Assembly: GCA_011947345.1 (NCBI GenBank)
Contig: JAAVTG010000325.1
Location: 24,798-88,797, forward strand
Source of the DNA: Phytophthora quininea
Lineage: Eukaryota > Oomycota > Peronosporomycetes > Peronosporales > Peronosporaceae
Direction of reading: 5' to 3'
Length of the DNA: 64,000 bases
A program made the position numbers and the translations under genes. Positions within the stretch are counted from its first letter, which is position 1, and each line of letters opens with the position of its first letter. This document shows positions 52,035 to 63,060 of the stretch, one piece after another. The notes below the pieces were generated by a model. The model ran no database searches, was not told the DNA's origin, and was given only the letters and a program-made list of their open reading frames with translations.

Positions 52035-53160
52035 TTGATAAGCTGGTACTCATGCTCGCTCTCATGCACAGGTTTACGAGTTATGTGGCAATGCATGTTC
52101 TCCCCAGAGTGCAAGAGTGAACCCACTACTAAACGTAGCGGGGAGCTGCACTCAATGTGGGAGGAATACCGTCGACAGGCTAGCAAGACCCGCAGACCCC
52201 GGAAGCCTTCGCCACAACACAAACGACAGCCGTGCAGCGGTCGTGACCAGGCCACAGCGGAAGCGAGAATAAGTCAGCAGGAAGATCGCAATGAGAATGC
52301 CACTCAAGTCCGTGCCTCGTCGCCCCAAGGCAGCCTGTGCAAACACCCTAGCAAATGCGCCAACGAGAGAGCTGTAAAGAGAAATAACGGTCTTCATTGG
52401 CTGTGTGGAAGACATCGGCAGATCCAGAATGCTGAGCAGCGTCAGCGGTACGATCGCCAAAAGAAAATTGCGGGTCAAAGAACGACAGAAGAAGACGTAG
52501 CTCTAAGCCGTGAAACTGGTTCGGCTGGATCCCCGCACCACGTGATATTATTAGGCGTATCACCACAAAAGAGGGAGTTTGCAATAGCGAGAACGAGCTC
52601 GAGACGGCAGCGATCACTGGTGTTCCAGCATCTTTGAATACGGCCTCAGACGTCCGCTACAAGAACAAGACCCAGGAGTGCGGGCAACGGGGTCCCTGCC
52701 AACGCTCCCGCGCCATGAAAAGAACGGCGAGCTCCATAGGTTTTGTGAGTATCACCGCCGTCAGAAAAATACTATCCAGAGAAAGTGTCGCGAGCGCAAA
52801 GCCGCGAAGGAAGCAGCAGCTGAGGGCAGTGGATCCCAAGATGCTCGGGCAAACCTTACAACGGTGAATCACCAGCAGGCCGCGTTGCGTGCAGCACCAG
52901 CCTCTGCTGCTGGAGCTCCAAACCAACAGGTGAGAACGTCAGCTGGCCCCGCTCTGTCAGTCACGATACCAGAGCCCATTGTGAGTGTTTTGAAGGCCCA
53001 ACGCGAAGAGTTCTTACGACGAATTAAAGTCGACGCGCTGTTCCTCGAGCAGTTTGTACACCGCGAATTGAACAATTCGACATCAGTGGCTGTTGGTTTA
53101 CGGCAGCGTAGCCGTCGTAGTGCGTCAAACCACTCGGGATCACGCTTCCCACGATTCTGA
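52035..53160 (+). CDS. Triple C-x-C-H-C repeat protein (zinc-binding-like), frame interrupted
   Basis: Three copies of one motif: CMFSPECKSEPTTKRSGELH, CKHPSKCANERAVKRNNGLH followed by WLCGRHRQIQNAEQRQRY, and CGQRGPCQRSRAMK..NGELH followed by RFCEYHRRQKNTIQRK. The shared pattern is C-x5-C, x6-7, K/R-x-x-G-x-L-H-x2-C-x2-H-R-x2-Q. It is a compact Cys/His pattern that could bind zinc, followed by a basic helix. The frame is split by slips at GGG near 52574-52576 and A4 52718-52721. A C-terminal helix VSVLKAQREEFLRRIKVDAL ends near 53063, where Helitron sequence of the opposite strand begins, so the last 30 codons are chimeric. Start uncertain. The first copy lacks the inner Cys (SMWEEY). Confidence 0.5.
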
Positions 53161-54284
53161 CCTGTTAGCATGCAAACATTAGGTATTTGCTCCCATAACT
53201 CGCGACCCTTACGTTGCACTTCGTTGTAGATTTTCTCCTGCGAGGTTGATAGTGCATAGGGGACGACGGGGTCTAGCTGTGCAGCGTCGCCAGTAAATAT
53301 TATATCTCGTCCGCCAAAAGGTAATTGCTGATACCGGGGCCAGATCTCTCTCATCCTCTGGTCAACCCAGTGAAGCATCCCGCACGAAATGACACTAAAC
53401 TCATCGATGATGACTAAATGTACATCCTTGTATCTTTGCTGAAGCTTGTTGGGTTTATTCAGTCCATTCTTTTGCGCGGTAAGTGACGCATAAGGAGACG
53501 AAAATGCGGAGCGTGAAAACGATGAGAATCCAAGCGCCGAACACAGCGTTTGGTCCTTAATATTAAAAGCCGCTGTACCTTGATGAGCAAGTAGGAGAAT
53601 TCGTTGGGAAAGCTTTCTCGGTCGCTCTCTAAACACACAACCTACATCTTTGACTAAGTGATCTATTAGCCAACTCTTTCCCGAGCCGCCTTCCCCGTTA
53701 ACTATCATCTGCAAAGGCGCACACGGTGTGAATTCAAGCTCCGCTTTCAACCTAGCTCTGGACTGTTTCATTGCCATCGCAAACGGCAACCATTGCGACT
53801 CAGACATTGCACCTTTGACCCCAGAAGCATTTTCGTCGTCGTCACTGACGGGGTAGCGATAGTAATGATGGCCAGCAGGGTTCGCGTCACCGATACTGCT
53901 TCTCTCCTTCATCCAGGGTCTTACGTAGTCCTTTACAAAGGTCTTTGCTCTTTGGATGTCATCGCCTGAGTACGGATGCTTTGGTGACCATGTGGTTGCT
54001 CTCTTAGGATTGTCTAAAACCTCAGAGTTTCTTAGGTCCTCTTGCTCTTGCAAAGGCACACAGCTATCTTCGACGAATACGTACTCAGAGGGGGGAAGCT
54101 GCTCGCTACACGGGGAGGCACGTGCTTGTTTGAGTAAATCGAGAGCATGCTGACGTGCTAGTTTTGCATTCGACTCCTGAAGAAGCTCGCTGCCCAAATT
54201 CAGTTCCTGTTCGTGCAAGAAATATTCTATACAATCGTCGTCGTCTTGAGGCAGATCCTCGAGCGTTCGCCACGGCACGTGCAA
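53060..54284 (-). CDS. Helitron helicase domain (PIF1-like, truncated)
   Basis: Walker A is VNGEGGSGKSWLIDHL. Walker B is VHLVIIDEFSVI. Other helicase motifs: LAHQGTAAFNIKDQTLCSAL, LPFGGRDIIFTGDAAQLDPV and CMLTGQNRGKRDPEWFDALR. The ORF nominally reads on to 52869, but below about 53060 it is antisense to another gene. It unwinds DNA during rolling-circle transposition. This portion keeps one frame over more than 1.2 kb. Confidence 0.88.
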
Positions 54285-55130
54285 GAATACTTCGGCGTAG
54301 CAAAAGTTTGTATTGCTTAAATCAGGTGCTATCCATGGAGACGCCCGTATAACATGGGGTTTTGCTCGTCTTTTGCTGTAACCACGACCATCACTTCTTT
54401 CCCACCCGATAGTGTTGCGCTATTCTGCAAGTGCAAATTTGCCCTTGTGACCTTTCAAGATTCAAGATGGAAAAGAAGGCCTCCCCCAAATAAAGTGCTC
54501 GCAAGAGCTGGCTAAGGCTGCCGAAGCCGCAGCTACGCGCAAGGCAATGGAGGCGCCTCAGACAAAGTTTAGATGCGAGGCTTGCGGCATGTACTTGTGT
54601 TGCAACAGCAGCAGGAATTGCTTTTAGAGCAGCATCTCAAATCTGAAAAATAGTCTGTCTAACGCTAAATTTCTAAGATAATGCAACACAAAGGGACAAG
54701 TCATGAACTGCGCTAAGCGATCTAGCCTTATCTACCAAAGTGTACTTTTCGACGAACGACGCGTAACTCAAAGAATCAAAGACGCTGTTAGATGGCCGGG
54801 CCATATACGCGCGCTCCAGAGGCTCTAGTCGGCCCTACGTGTTACTCGCTCTGTAAGCAATTTCAGCAAGTTCTTGCGGCTCCCGAGTGTCTACTCGATA
54901 GCAGCGCATATGGTGGCGAAGTACCTTTACGCGCTCAACAGTCCTCGACTTACCAGGCAAAGGTAGTTCTCTCAGCAGTATGAAATACGCTTCCTGGGCG
55001 CTGATTTCCCGATTTGACACAGCTACATTCGCAACCTTTTTCAAAATGGTGTGATGGGGCGAATTTACATCGCAGCGCTTCACTGCTCCAGCAATCACCT
55101 TTTAAACCGAACAGTATCCGGTTCTGCTTT
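54285..55130 (-). CDS. Helitron Rep-helicase linker, degraded frames
   Basis: A short frame at 54835-55098 (CDVNSPHHTILKKVANVAVS, AQEAYFILLRELPLP) matches the linker between Rep and helicase domains of Helitrons. The sequence between 54300 and 54800 has no long ORF and carries two or more breaks. Confidence 0.55.
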
Positions 55131-56340
55131 ACTTACATTCGCACCAGCGTATTCTGCTGCACCGTAGGCATTTCCGATGAGTTGCAGGTCCATGTTTGCC
55201 CGCCAAGTCGATAGCAGCGCCGGTGAGTAATTATTCGTGCTCGCAATCTCTCTTTTCAACCTAATTTTCAACGATGGAGTGCCATCAGACGCAAAGGATG
55301 CATCAAATTCAGTGTTAGCCTGAAGCTCCTTTGGATACCCAAAGCGGCACTCATTACCTTTTTCCTACAACTTGCCCCGGGGTAGCAAACGTGCTGCTGC
55401 ACTCGATGCACTAACCTAGACAAATCACATTCCCAGTCGTCGCCGCCGTACCCAGGAGGACGAGATCCGAGAATATCTATATTTTCTGCGCTGCAAGTAG
55501 TACAAATCGAGCAATTGCAGTCAGCTAGTTGCGCCAAGGTTTTCGATAGGACTGATATGCTACGATCGACAAATGCTGCTAACTCACGCTTACCTTCATC
55601 GGTTTTTGAGAGCTCTAGAACATTGGGAGCGTCTTTAATCCATAGCAGCGCGTGAATGTGCGGGGAGCCTCTCTGCTGAAACTCAACTCTCCAAAAATAA
55701 TCGTCGATCTCGCCCAAAGGCTTCTCGCGGCCACACAACACATTATCGAAAAACCATTGAAAGCGATGGTTAAAATAGCGCGCTGCAATATCAGGATTTT
55801 CATTGAGCAGCCTTCTCCTATCCTTCGACGACAAGCGTTTGCACTCGTCAAGAGTCAGATGGGGATTGCAAACTTTAAAAAGTCCGGCCAAATAGTGTCG
55901 GCTGCACTCAGCGTGAGAAAGAAGGTCGGCCAGCGAGTAGGTAGCACACGGCTTCCAATCATGCTCATCAAGTCGTCTCTAACACTGCTCCAGTACAGCC
56001 CACTACCTCTAACAACTTTGAAATACGGCTTCAACGATTCTAATAACCGCATAGCTGTATTTGTGCTTTCCCGAGTAGAATCCGGCTGCGTCCAGGTATC
56101 GTTTTGTGGCTCTACGTCGCTAACTCGTGTCACCAAGCCATCGATTTGTCGTCTTTGTATTAAGTTAAGGCAGAAAAAATTGAAGTTGTTATGGATAACA
56201 AAGCGTTGGTCGTGCCACTTCATGAGGTGTGCACAGAATTCGGCTAAATGATACTCGTGCATCCGATTTTCGCAGCTCTCTACTGGGTTTATGCCACATT
56301 CTCCATTAGGAAATAGAGTAGGAAAACAGTTCTGCATCAA
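55130..56340 (-). CDS. Helitron Rep (HUH endonuclease) domain, frame interrupted
   Basis: The HUH motif is in FQQRGSPHIHALLWI. Upstream are PIAARYFNHRFQWFF-type text (DIAARYFNHRFQWFFDNVLC) and the Helitron-like N block FAHLMKWHDQRFVIHNN-like text. Downstream, in another frame, come ECRFGYPKELQANTEFDAS and the catalytic-tyrosine region GNAYGAAEYAGANVSKAEPD (two Tyr). Rep nicks one strand to start transposition. At least two single-base frame changes occur. Confidence 0.8.
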
Positions 56341-56495
56341 AAACTTGGTGTTGTATTCATCAATAGGTTCCGTACGACTCTACAGCTCTTTCACAGGGTA
56401 CTCAGATCCGCCACACGCCAGATTAGCAGCCTCTACTATCTTTTCTAGCTCACTCTGCTTGTCCTGATCGTCGCGTTCTAGCTCGAAGGTTTCGA

Positions 56496-57536
56496 TTAAG
56501 TCATCCATGGCATCTTGCTCGCTATCAAGACATGCTGAAGCTGAATTTGACGTATCTGAACTCTCTGCTTTGGAGTTACTAGTTCTACAATCATGATGTG
56601 ATTCATCGCAAGCAAGCAAGTATTACACGTATGTGTGTCTCCAGAGGCTGTTGAGGCTGTAAACCCCATACTACTCTCGCGGCGGTGGTCACCGCCGATC
56701 CGCAAACTGCCTTCTTGCTCGGAGTTTGCTGCAAACGAGCGGCCTACATCATCGTCGCGCTCACGATTCAACTGGTTTTCGTGAACACGAAGCTGCTGAG
56801 ACTCTTCGTCGGTGATTGAGACGCTTGGAATGTCGCTCTCGATGTTGAACTGGTGCAACGCAGCTAAGTTCTCCTCCGAAATCCGCACATTTTTGTAGAG
56901 AGGATTGTTGTCGATAAGCCAACACAGTGCTTGTCTGGGCAAGTCGGGTCTAACCCTGAAAAACTTTGCCGATTCTGTTTCTTTCGTCTTCAGAAAGACG
57001 ACCCCACACTTGTGCAGTGGCCTAGGTAGATCCAACACAATCTCCACAGCACTATTCCAGTAGTTAATAGAGTTACCGCGGGTGAACTCTTGACCGCCAC
57101 AATACAGATTTACACAAGTTGTGAAAGAGACGCCTAATCCGATAAGCCGTGCCTCCATTCGATTCACCACGGCAAGCTCATGAGGAACGGGTACTAACCG
57201 GAAACTTGCCTTACAGAATTTCGGGATTTCTTTTTTCCGTAGGGACTTTTCACATCGCCCACACAGCCAAACCATCGGCGCTTCGCTGCTTTCATCGTTC
57301 ACTACAGCCTCCGGGGTGACTTCACATTTTCCCTCCGAGTTACACAGTGGCCTAAAGAAGGCGACATCCGGCTCGTATCGCCTGGACACCGCTTGTTCGG
57401 ACTTCGTAAGTTCGCCGCAGCTACCACATATCCGAAGAAACGGGGAATCGATGGCAGCAAAAAGTCTGGATTGCACAGTTGAGTAAGCACAGTGGACACA
57501 CCACCCAGAAATGTAGCGCACCTTTTGCATCTTCAC
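56496..57536 (-). CDS. Helitron N-terminal Cys-rich domain
   Basis: 346-aa ORF with paired Cys motifs CVHC ... CGSC, LCGRC, and the block FRLVPVPHELAVVNRMEARL with GLGVSFTTCVNLYCGGQEF, typical of the DUF6570-like N-terminal region of RepHel proteins. A basic segment upstream (RSAKRSKRSKVSQNI, to 57630) may be part of the same protein. Likely DNA-binding. Confidence 0.75.
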   Translation of the reverse strand: MKMQKVRYISGWCVHCAYSTVQSRLFAAIDSPFLRICGSCGELTKSEQAVSRRYEPDVAFFRPLCNSEGKCEVTPEAVVNDESSEAPMVWLCGRCEKSLRKKEIPKFCKASFRLVPVPHELAVVNRMEARLIGLGVSFTTCVNLYCGGQEFTRGNSINYWNSAVEIVLDLPRPLHKCGVVFLKTKETESAKFFRVRPDLPRQALCWLIDNNPLYKNVRISEENLAALHQFNIESDIPSVSITDEESQQLRVHENQLNRERDDDVGRSFAANSEQEGSLRIGGDHRRESSMGFTASTASGDTHTCNTCLLAMNHIMIVELVTPKQRVQIRQIQLQHVLIASKMPWMT

Positions 57537-57750
57537 TACGGTCCCGAGTGGTGATGTTTTGAGAAACTTTACTTCTTTTACTCCGTTTAGCGCTGCGAGG
57601 TTGTAGCTGAGCTACTGCATTCCGCTTCATCGTCTCTTCATGGCGTGCAAGACGCTTGACTGTGCTGTCCGCCTCAGCAACCTCAACAGGAGCTGCATTA
57701 ACCCGTCGCCTTTTTCGCGGTGCCCCACTCTAAAGCCGTAAGAACTGGCC

Positions 57751-58638
57751 TTGCAGCCTTGGCAGCCCGAGCATTCTGGCAGGGCTTCACCATTTCGACT
57801 CAAGCCGTGCGCGACCCTGTTACACGTTCCGAAATGTCGATACGCTTGTTGCCGTCAAAAAGCTATCTAACTCACCTACCGGATCCCTGCACATAGCCGC
57901 AATCTTTGACTGCCGACCTGCACAATGCACAATAGCACTGAAAAAGGTTGCTGCCTTCGCGTTTGACTTGCGAGACGAACGCCGGTGGATGGCGACCGAC
58001 TTCCAAACACAACAACACTGCAATGTAGATCGCCAAATTTGCACGCCAAGTATTCACCTGCATGGTTGAGCTCGGTCCGCATGATGCGGATCCAACACGA
58101 ATCCAACACATAATGCTGGAACTTCATAGCATCTTCATTCACACCATACAGATGCGCTGGAGCGGCGCACCAAGGATCCGGCAAGACTGCGCAGCTACAC
58201 GGGGGACTCCGCACTGCAATGATGCGGGAAGCATGGCAAGGTGATATTTGCTGGAAGTGCGTCATCAGGAGGCTACGTCGTTTATCCGCCGGCCATTTTC
58301 GGCAGACACCCTACATCTAGACGCACAGGTTTCACTGGAAGCAATGGGTAGCCTTGAACCTAGGTAAAAGTTGCATGGAATCAAATTACAACCGTCGTCG
58401 ACAGAACTTTTACTCTACAGCCTTCACAGGTTACCATAAGAAGTTTCCGTTTGCTAACATTAAAAAGTTGTATTTCGCTTACAGGTTGCTAACCTTGCGT
58501 GCACGGCAAAACCTGACCTCCAAACCAATACACGTACGCCTACATCGGTATCAGTCCACGGCATCCAGGTTCCATACACATGCACCGCATCCTGCGCTAT
58601 AACGATGTCACAATTTTAATCACTCCACATACACATTT
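57751..58638. other. Unassigned region between Helitron and SET gene
   Basis: About 890 bp. A minus-strand ORF (57876-58265, 129 aa) contains several Cys but no recognisable domain. It may be the 5' end of the Helitron. No supported gene. Confidence 0.3.
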
Positions 58639-59495
58639 TCACCCCACTCCTACCTTAGTGGCCACGTTTCCTCCACCGTAGTCGAAGGTGATCTCCTCGT
58701 CATTTTCAATGAGCCCCTTTGCAAAAAGACCACAGCACGTCTCTCCACCAACGTCCCAGCGCTCCACCACGCAATTGGGCTGGCAGCTGTGGTTCGCGAA
58801 CCTTGCAAGATTGCCAACTACACGCGCGTCGATTACTTCGTTAGCAGCGACGGTCATTCCGTAGTAGTTTGTGGCTCCCTTCAGCTCCTACACGAAGATA
58901 AGCAACGGTCGACAGTCAGCGATGATTCAGTCCATTTCCGTACACTTATCCTTACCATTTCCCTGCGCTGATACACCGCACTACGAATGATTTCCCCACG
59001 TACTCACAAACAAAAGCACCAGGCAATATCTGCTGGCTAGCAAATAGCGACATGCCTTTGTCGGGAAGCCTTCTCACTGCCAACAACGCGTTGGCGCCAT
59101 CTTGCATCCTTTGGTTGCTGCAATGGACTCCAGACGCGCATTTTCCGCGCACACATTCGACTTGCATCTGCACAGCAAACAATTGTCAGCACTAGTGTCG
59201 AGTGTCAACTTGTCTTCGGACGTACTGATCGATTCTCGCAACCGATGCCGCACGTTACACTCCAGTCAATGCCGGGATTGCAGTTACACTCAAGAATTTC
59301 GTCCTGCCCCCGGCATCGAGTTAATTGTGGTTTTCATCGGAAGTATTACAATACATATCTCGTCAAAAACGCGTCTTGGACGATACGTCACGCTGTTCTC
59401 ATCAGCGTACTCATACTCGATGAGAGCCTGTAGAACACTTCTCTCCTCCATCAACTGTCAAAACAATTTAGCTAGTATAGCGGAATAGCCAACAA
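58639..59495 (-). CDS. SET-domain histone methyltransferase (AWS-SET, SET2/ASH1-like)
   Basis: Lysine methyltransferase acting on histone tails. Exons are approximate: a segment SVLQALIEYEYADENSVTYR (about 59380-59470), then after an intron ending GGGGCAG the AWS Cys cluster ECNCNPGIDWSVTCGIGCEN (59235-59305). After another intron comes ECVRGKCASGVHCSNQRMQD then RRLPDKGMSLFASQQILPGA and FVCEYVG (SET-N), and finally EVIDARVVGNLARFANHSCQ with PNCVVERW and GLIENDEEITFDYGG (SET-C; catalytic NHSCxPNC). The stop follows within 10 residues and no post-SET Cys cluster is seen. Upstream exons may reach 59877. Confidence 0.8.
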
Positions 59496-59897
59496 ACACG
59501 ACTTGTCGAACAGGTCTAGTGCTCCATCGATCGCGCCGGTAAGTCGCGGCAGCCACTCCACGGACCAAAACGTGATCCAGTTTCACCTGCCGTCGACGTC
59601 GACGCGCCATCGTTTGCTTTCCTTCGGTCAAATCGAAATGTTACCAGGGCGTTTTACTCGACGTCTTGCTGTAGGATGCGTCTGCTGCGATCTAGAATCA
59701 CTGCACTGGATGTGCTTCCCTTCAAAAGTTCAACAGCACTGCACTTCCAATCTTAAAAAAACACCAAACACGAGCTTGACGAATTTGAATGGAAGCATTC
59801 ATGTTAATGGAAGTGCGAGCTTTCTTACACATGTACATCCGCAAGCACCGTTCTGTTCTCAAACCTCGCCACGGTAAGCAATGCCAAACGAAATTAA

Positions 59898-60383
59898 ACT
59901 ATATGAATGAGCGCTCGAATTCGTCACACATCAGCAGCCTCGGTATGACGACTCGGCTCCCTTGCTCCAGCACTTGTTGAAACTTGTCGTTAGCATGGTG
60001 GTGCGCGCTCGACAGCATCCGTCGTCGAGGAGCTAGCCGCGAGTGGCCATCGCGTTCCGTGTGCGAGGAACTTTTCCCGCTGCAGGGCTCCCAGCTGCGG
60101 CAGCTGCCGCAACAGCTCTCCCTTCGACGACACTCCCCGACGCACCGTCGCGATTCTCCTCTTCGTCGCCATCGCGCTGCACCAGACCACGAGCCTTAGG
60201 GCTGCGTCCAGACTGCACCGGCGCACTCTCGCGCTTCAAAACGGGAGGGTGCACCTCGACGATCCGATCCGACGCAGGTACTTCCAGCTGCACACTGCCC
60301 TTGGCAATGTCCGAGAAGTAGCCGATGTTGTGCACCTGCCGGAACTCGTACACAGCGCCCACACGAAAGTTGACACGTGCCAC
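59898..60383 (-). CDS. Small unknown protein
   Basis: Start MARVNFRVGAVYEFRQVHNI at 60383, with DIAKGSVQLEVPASDRIVEV giving a beta-rich look. An Ala/Glu/Asp-rich disordered stretch follows to 60033. After frame changes the next frame reads NDKFQQVLEQGSRVVIPRLL and ends ERSFI at 59898. About 155 aa if joined. Not recognised. Confidence 0.35.
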
Positions 60384-60591
60384 TCCCGGCGACCCTGTCT
60401 TCCTATATATATATGGTCGGCGCTACATATGTATCGCACTAAAATGACGTCGCGTTATGGGCTCTATTTTGGGATTTTGCTGCTTTTTATACCTGTAGCG
60501 CGCTGCTTTTTAGCGCCCAAATTAGTACTACTCGATACACTATTTTAGGTTATCAGACTATACTGACAGTAATACTGATCACAGCATAATG

Positions 60592-61365
60592 AAACTAAGT
60601 GTACCTGGGTTGTTCAGTATGGCGAACATGATGGTGATACTCTGAGCGAACAGAAACAGGCGCATCCGCCAATCAGCGATCAGCAACGAAAACAACGGCT
60701 GTACTCCACCGGTTGAGCTGAAAACTTGGGGAAGTATGTTTTCATATACGGGGAACACGATGGTGATAGTCGCATGCGACAGAGACAAGCCCATCATCCA
60801 ATCAGCGATCAGTAGCGATAACCACGGCTGTACATACCGGTTTAGGCTGAAAACTTGGGAGACTACGCTTTCATATACGGGGAAAAAGATGGTAATAGTG
60901 TGAAAAGACATAGACGGGCCCATCACCCAATCAGCGATCGGGAAGGATAGCTATGGCCGTAATTACCGGATTGGGATGAAAACTTGGGAGACTACGTTTT
61001 CATATGTGGAGAACACGATGTTGATTGTCTGAGATGACATAGACAGGCCCATCAGCCAATCAGCGAGTAGCGAAGTTATCTACGGTGGCACACACCTGCT
61101 TCGACTAAAACCTTGGAGAATCACGTGTTTGTATATGAGGAACACGATGGTGACATTGCAAAGTGATAGAGACAGGCCTGTCAAGCAGTCAACGATCAGT
61201 AAGGATAATTACAGCTGCTTACTCCCGTTTGGGATGAGAAATTGGGAGACTACGTTTTCGTATGTGGGGAAGAATATGGTGATAGTTTGAAGTGACAGAA
61301 GCAGATGCATCGGCCAATGAGCGTTCACAAAAGCCATTGGAGGCATCATACGCCCGACTTAATCG
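60592..61365. repeat. Subtelomeric 129-bp tandem repeat, six units
   Basis: Units start at 60592, 60721, 60850, 60979, 61108 and 61237, each exactly 129 bp. Most begin aaaacttggga.acta and share ttttcatat, gaacacgatggtgata, acagacaggcgcatc-like text and ccaatcagcgatcag. Sequence divergence between units is high but the length is constant. No coding capacity. Confidence 0.95.
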
Positions 61366-62103
61366 AAACTATGTTTCGACGCAAGGTGAACATGCCGGTG
61401 GGACTCAACTAAGAACGTAAAGAGAGTAAGTATTTGAGTATGTTATTACGAGAAATATGGTGTGTAAGGTCGGAATATGCGTAGCAAATGAATGTGCGTG
61501 TGTAGGTTCGAATGTTTGTGTAGTATGAGTGTATGCAGAGTATAATTGGAGGTTGGGAAGTCTGTTGTGGAGTGAGAATATGTGTAGAATAAGCGTGTTG
61601 TATAGTATGTGTGTGTATGGGAACGACAAAAACATATGTATAATAGTTAATGAAATGACGATTAAGGATAGGTAGTGTTAAACGGTTATGGGTAATTATG
61701 GGTGTGGGAGTGTTGTTGGGAATAGTATGAAGGCTTTTGTGTTGGTAAATGTGAAGTATATATGGTGTTAGTTAGTTAAAAGAGTGTGGATTAGATTTGA
61801 GTACGTGGATGGTATAAAGTAATGAAAAGGAAAGTGTAGTAGAAAGGAGAAGAATATGAAATGGTGGAATGAGACAGAATAAAGTAAATTTGTAAGATGT
61901 GAAATGAGTAAGGATATGTTGTGGAAAGTAAGGAGAAATATTTGAAAATAATGTGTTTGATAGAATGTGAGGATTTTAGAGTAAAAGAATAAGTGTGTGT
62001 AAAATATGAGTGTGTGTAGAGTGTGAGTGTGTGTAGAGTGTGAGTGTTGTAGAGTGTGAGTATTGTAGAGTGTGAGTGCTGTAGAGTGTGAGTGTTGTAG
62101 AGT
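61366..62103. other. C-poor, G/T/A-rich subtelomeric stretch
   Basis: About 740 bp with very few C residues on the + strand from about 61400. Low complexity, with gtgtgagtgt-like repeats at the right end (61990-62103). No genes. Confidence 0.85.
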
Positions 62104-62171
62104 GTGAGTGTTATAGGGTTTGAGTGTTATAGGGTTTGAGTGTTATAGGGTTTGAGTGTTATAGGGTTTAG
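62104..62171 (+). repeat. Degenerate telomere-like minisatellite
   Basis: Repeated tgttatagggtttgag units, each carrying TAGGGTTT, the telomere heptamer interrupted by a GAGTGTTA spacer. Confidence 0.85.
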
Positions 62172-62339
62172 GGAACTGAAAGGGTCACCCTCTGGTACAA
62201 TTAATACCCGGACATGCCACACCCACCCGAGATAGGCAGTGGGTGACGTTTTGCTATTTGTTTCCGGTACAACTGTGGCATGAGGTGAACAGGGTGACCA
62301 GCGCCTATATAAACCCGATACAAACGTGGCAGACAAGGT

Positions 62340-63060
62340 TAATGCGATACCATAGTCAATTCAAGTCATATGAACCAAAAAATTGGTATCACTGCGAATA
62401 ACAGGATTTGTGACATATGGTGGAGTATAGACAGGCCCTCCAACCAATCAGAGAGATATGTTCACTACGCAGTCAATATGAGATGGGTGCTCATGAAAAT
62501 CTGGTAAATTATGTTAAAACGTATGGAGAAAAAGATGGTACTTCTTATTTTGGACAAAAACAGGCGCATCTCCTAGTATCGATTATTTGTGCATTACGAA
62601 GCCAATTATAAGAATAAGGAGCAACAAGTTGTGAAACCTACGTTTTCAATTACTGTGAAAAAGATGGTACTATGTTGGTGTGTCAGAGACAGGCGTCAAC
62701 AGCCAATCACAGACCTTTACGGATTATTGATGTTATAATAGGTTACTTGACGCTAAAGTTTTGGAGAAGTACGTTTTTACGTACAGCGAACATGATGGTG
62801 GTATTATTTGAGGACATAGACAGGCGTATCGCCCAATAAAAAGCACCAGAAGGAACAGCACAAATACGCAGCAGCCAGTAGCGAAATCGTGACAAAATAC
62901 GTTCTCGAGTACGGTGAATACGTTAGTGGCACTACCGTGTGCCAGAGACATGTGAACTACCCAATAGGAAGACAATACGGAGAAACAACGACAGAGAGCT
63001 CCTGTCGGCACCGAAAATCCGGGTAGTCACGTTATAATATTCAACGAATACGATTATATT
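62340..63060. repeat. Second, diverged cluster of the 129-bp subtelomeric repeat
   Basis: About five units of 120-135 bp with recognisable core blocks (gaaaaagatggta, agacaggcg, ccaatcag and ttggagaagtacgttttta). Much more diverged than the first cluster. Non-coding. Confidence 0.75.

Larger units (their letters stand above)
53060..57750 (-). mobile_element. Helitron (RepHel), 3' truncated
   Basis: Rolling-circle transposon. From right to left: Cys-rich N-terminal domain, Helitron-like N domain, HUH Rep domain and PIF1-type helicase. The helicase stops at about 53060 inside the TDVELFNSR block, without its last motifs and without a visible CTRR-hairpin terminus. The element is therefore truncated, where the Cys/His repeat gene begins. 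The 5' end is not resolved; it lies between 57.7 and 58.3 kb. Confidence 0.85.

Noticed and set aside
59896..59912. Initiator-like GCTCATTCATATAGTTT on the minus strand
   Set aside because: Lies in the last codons of a candidate gene; no start site is implied with any confidence.
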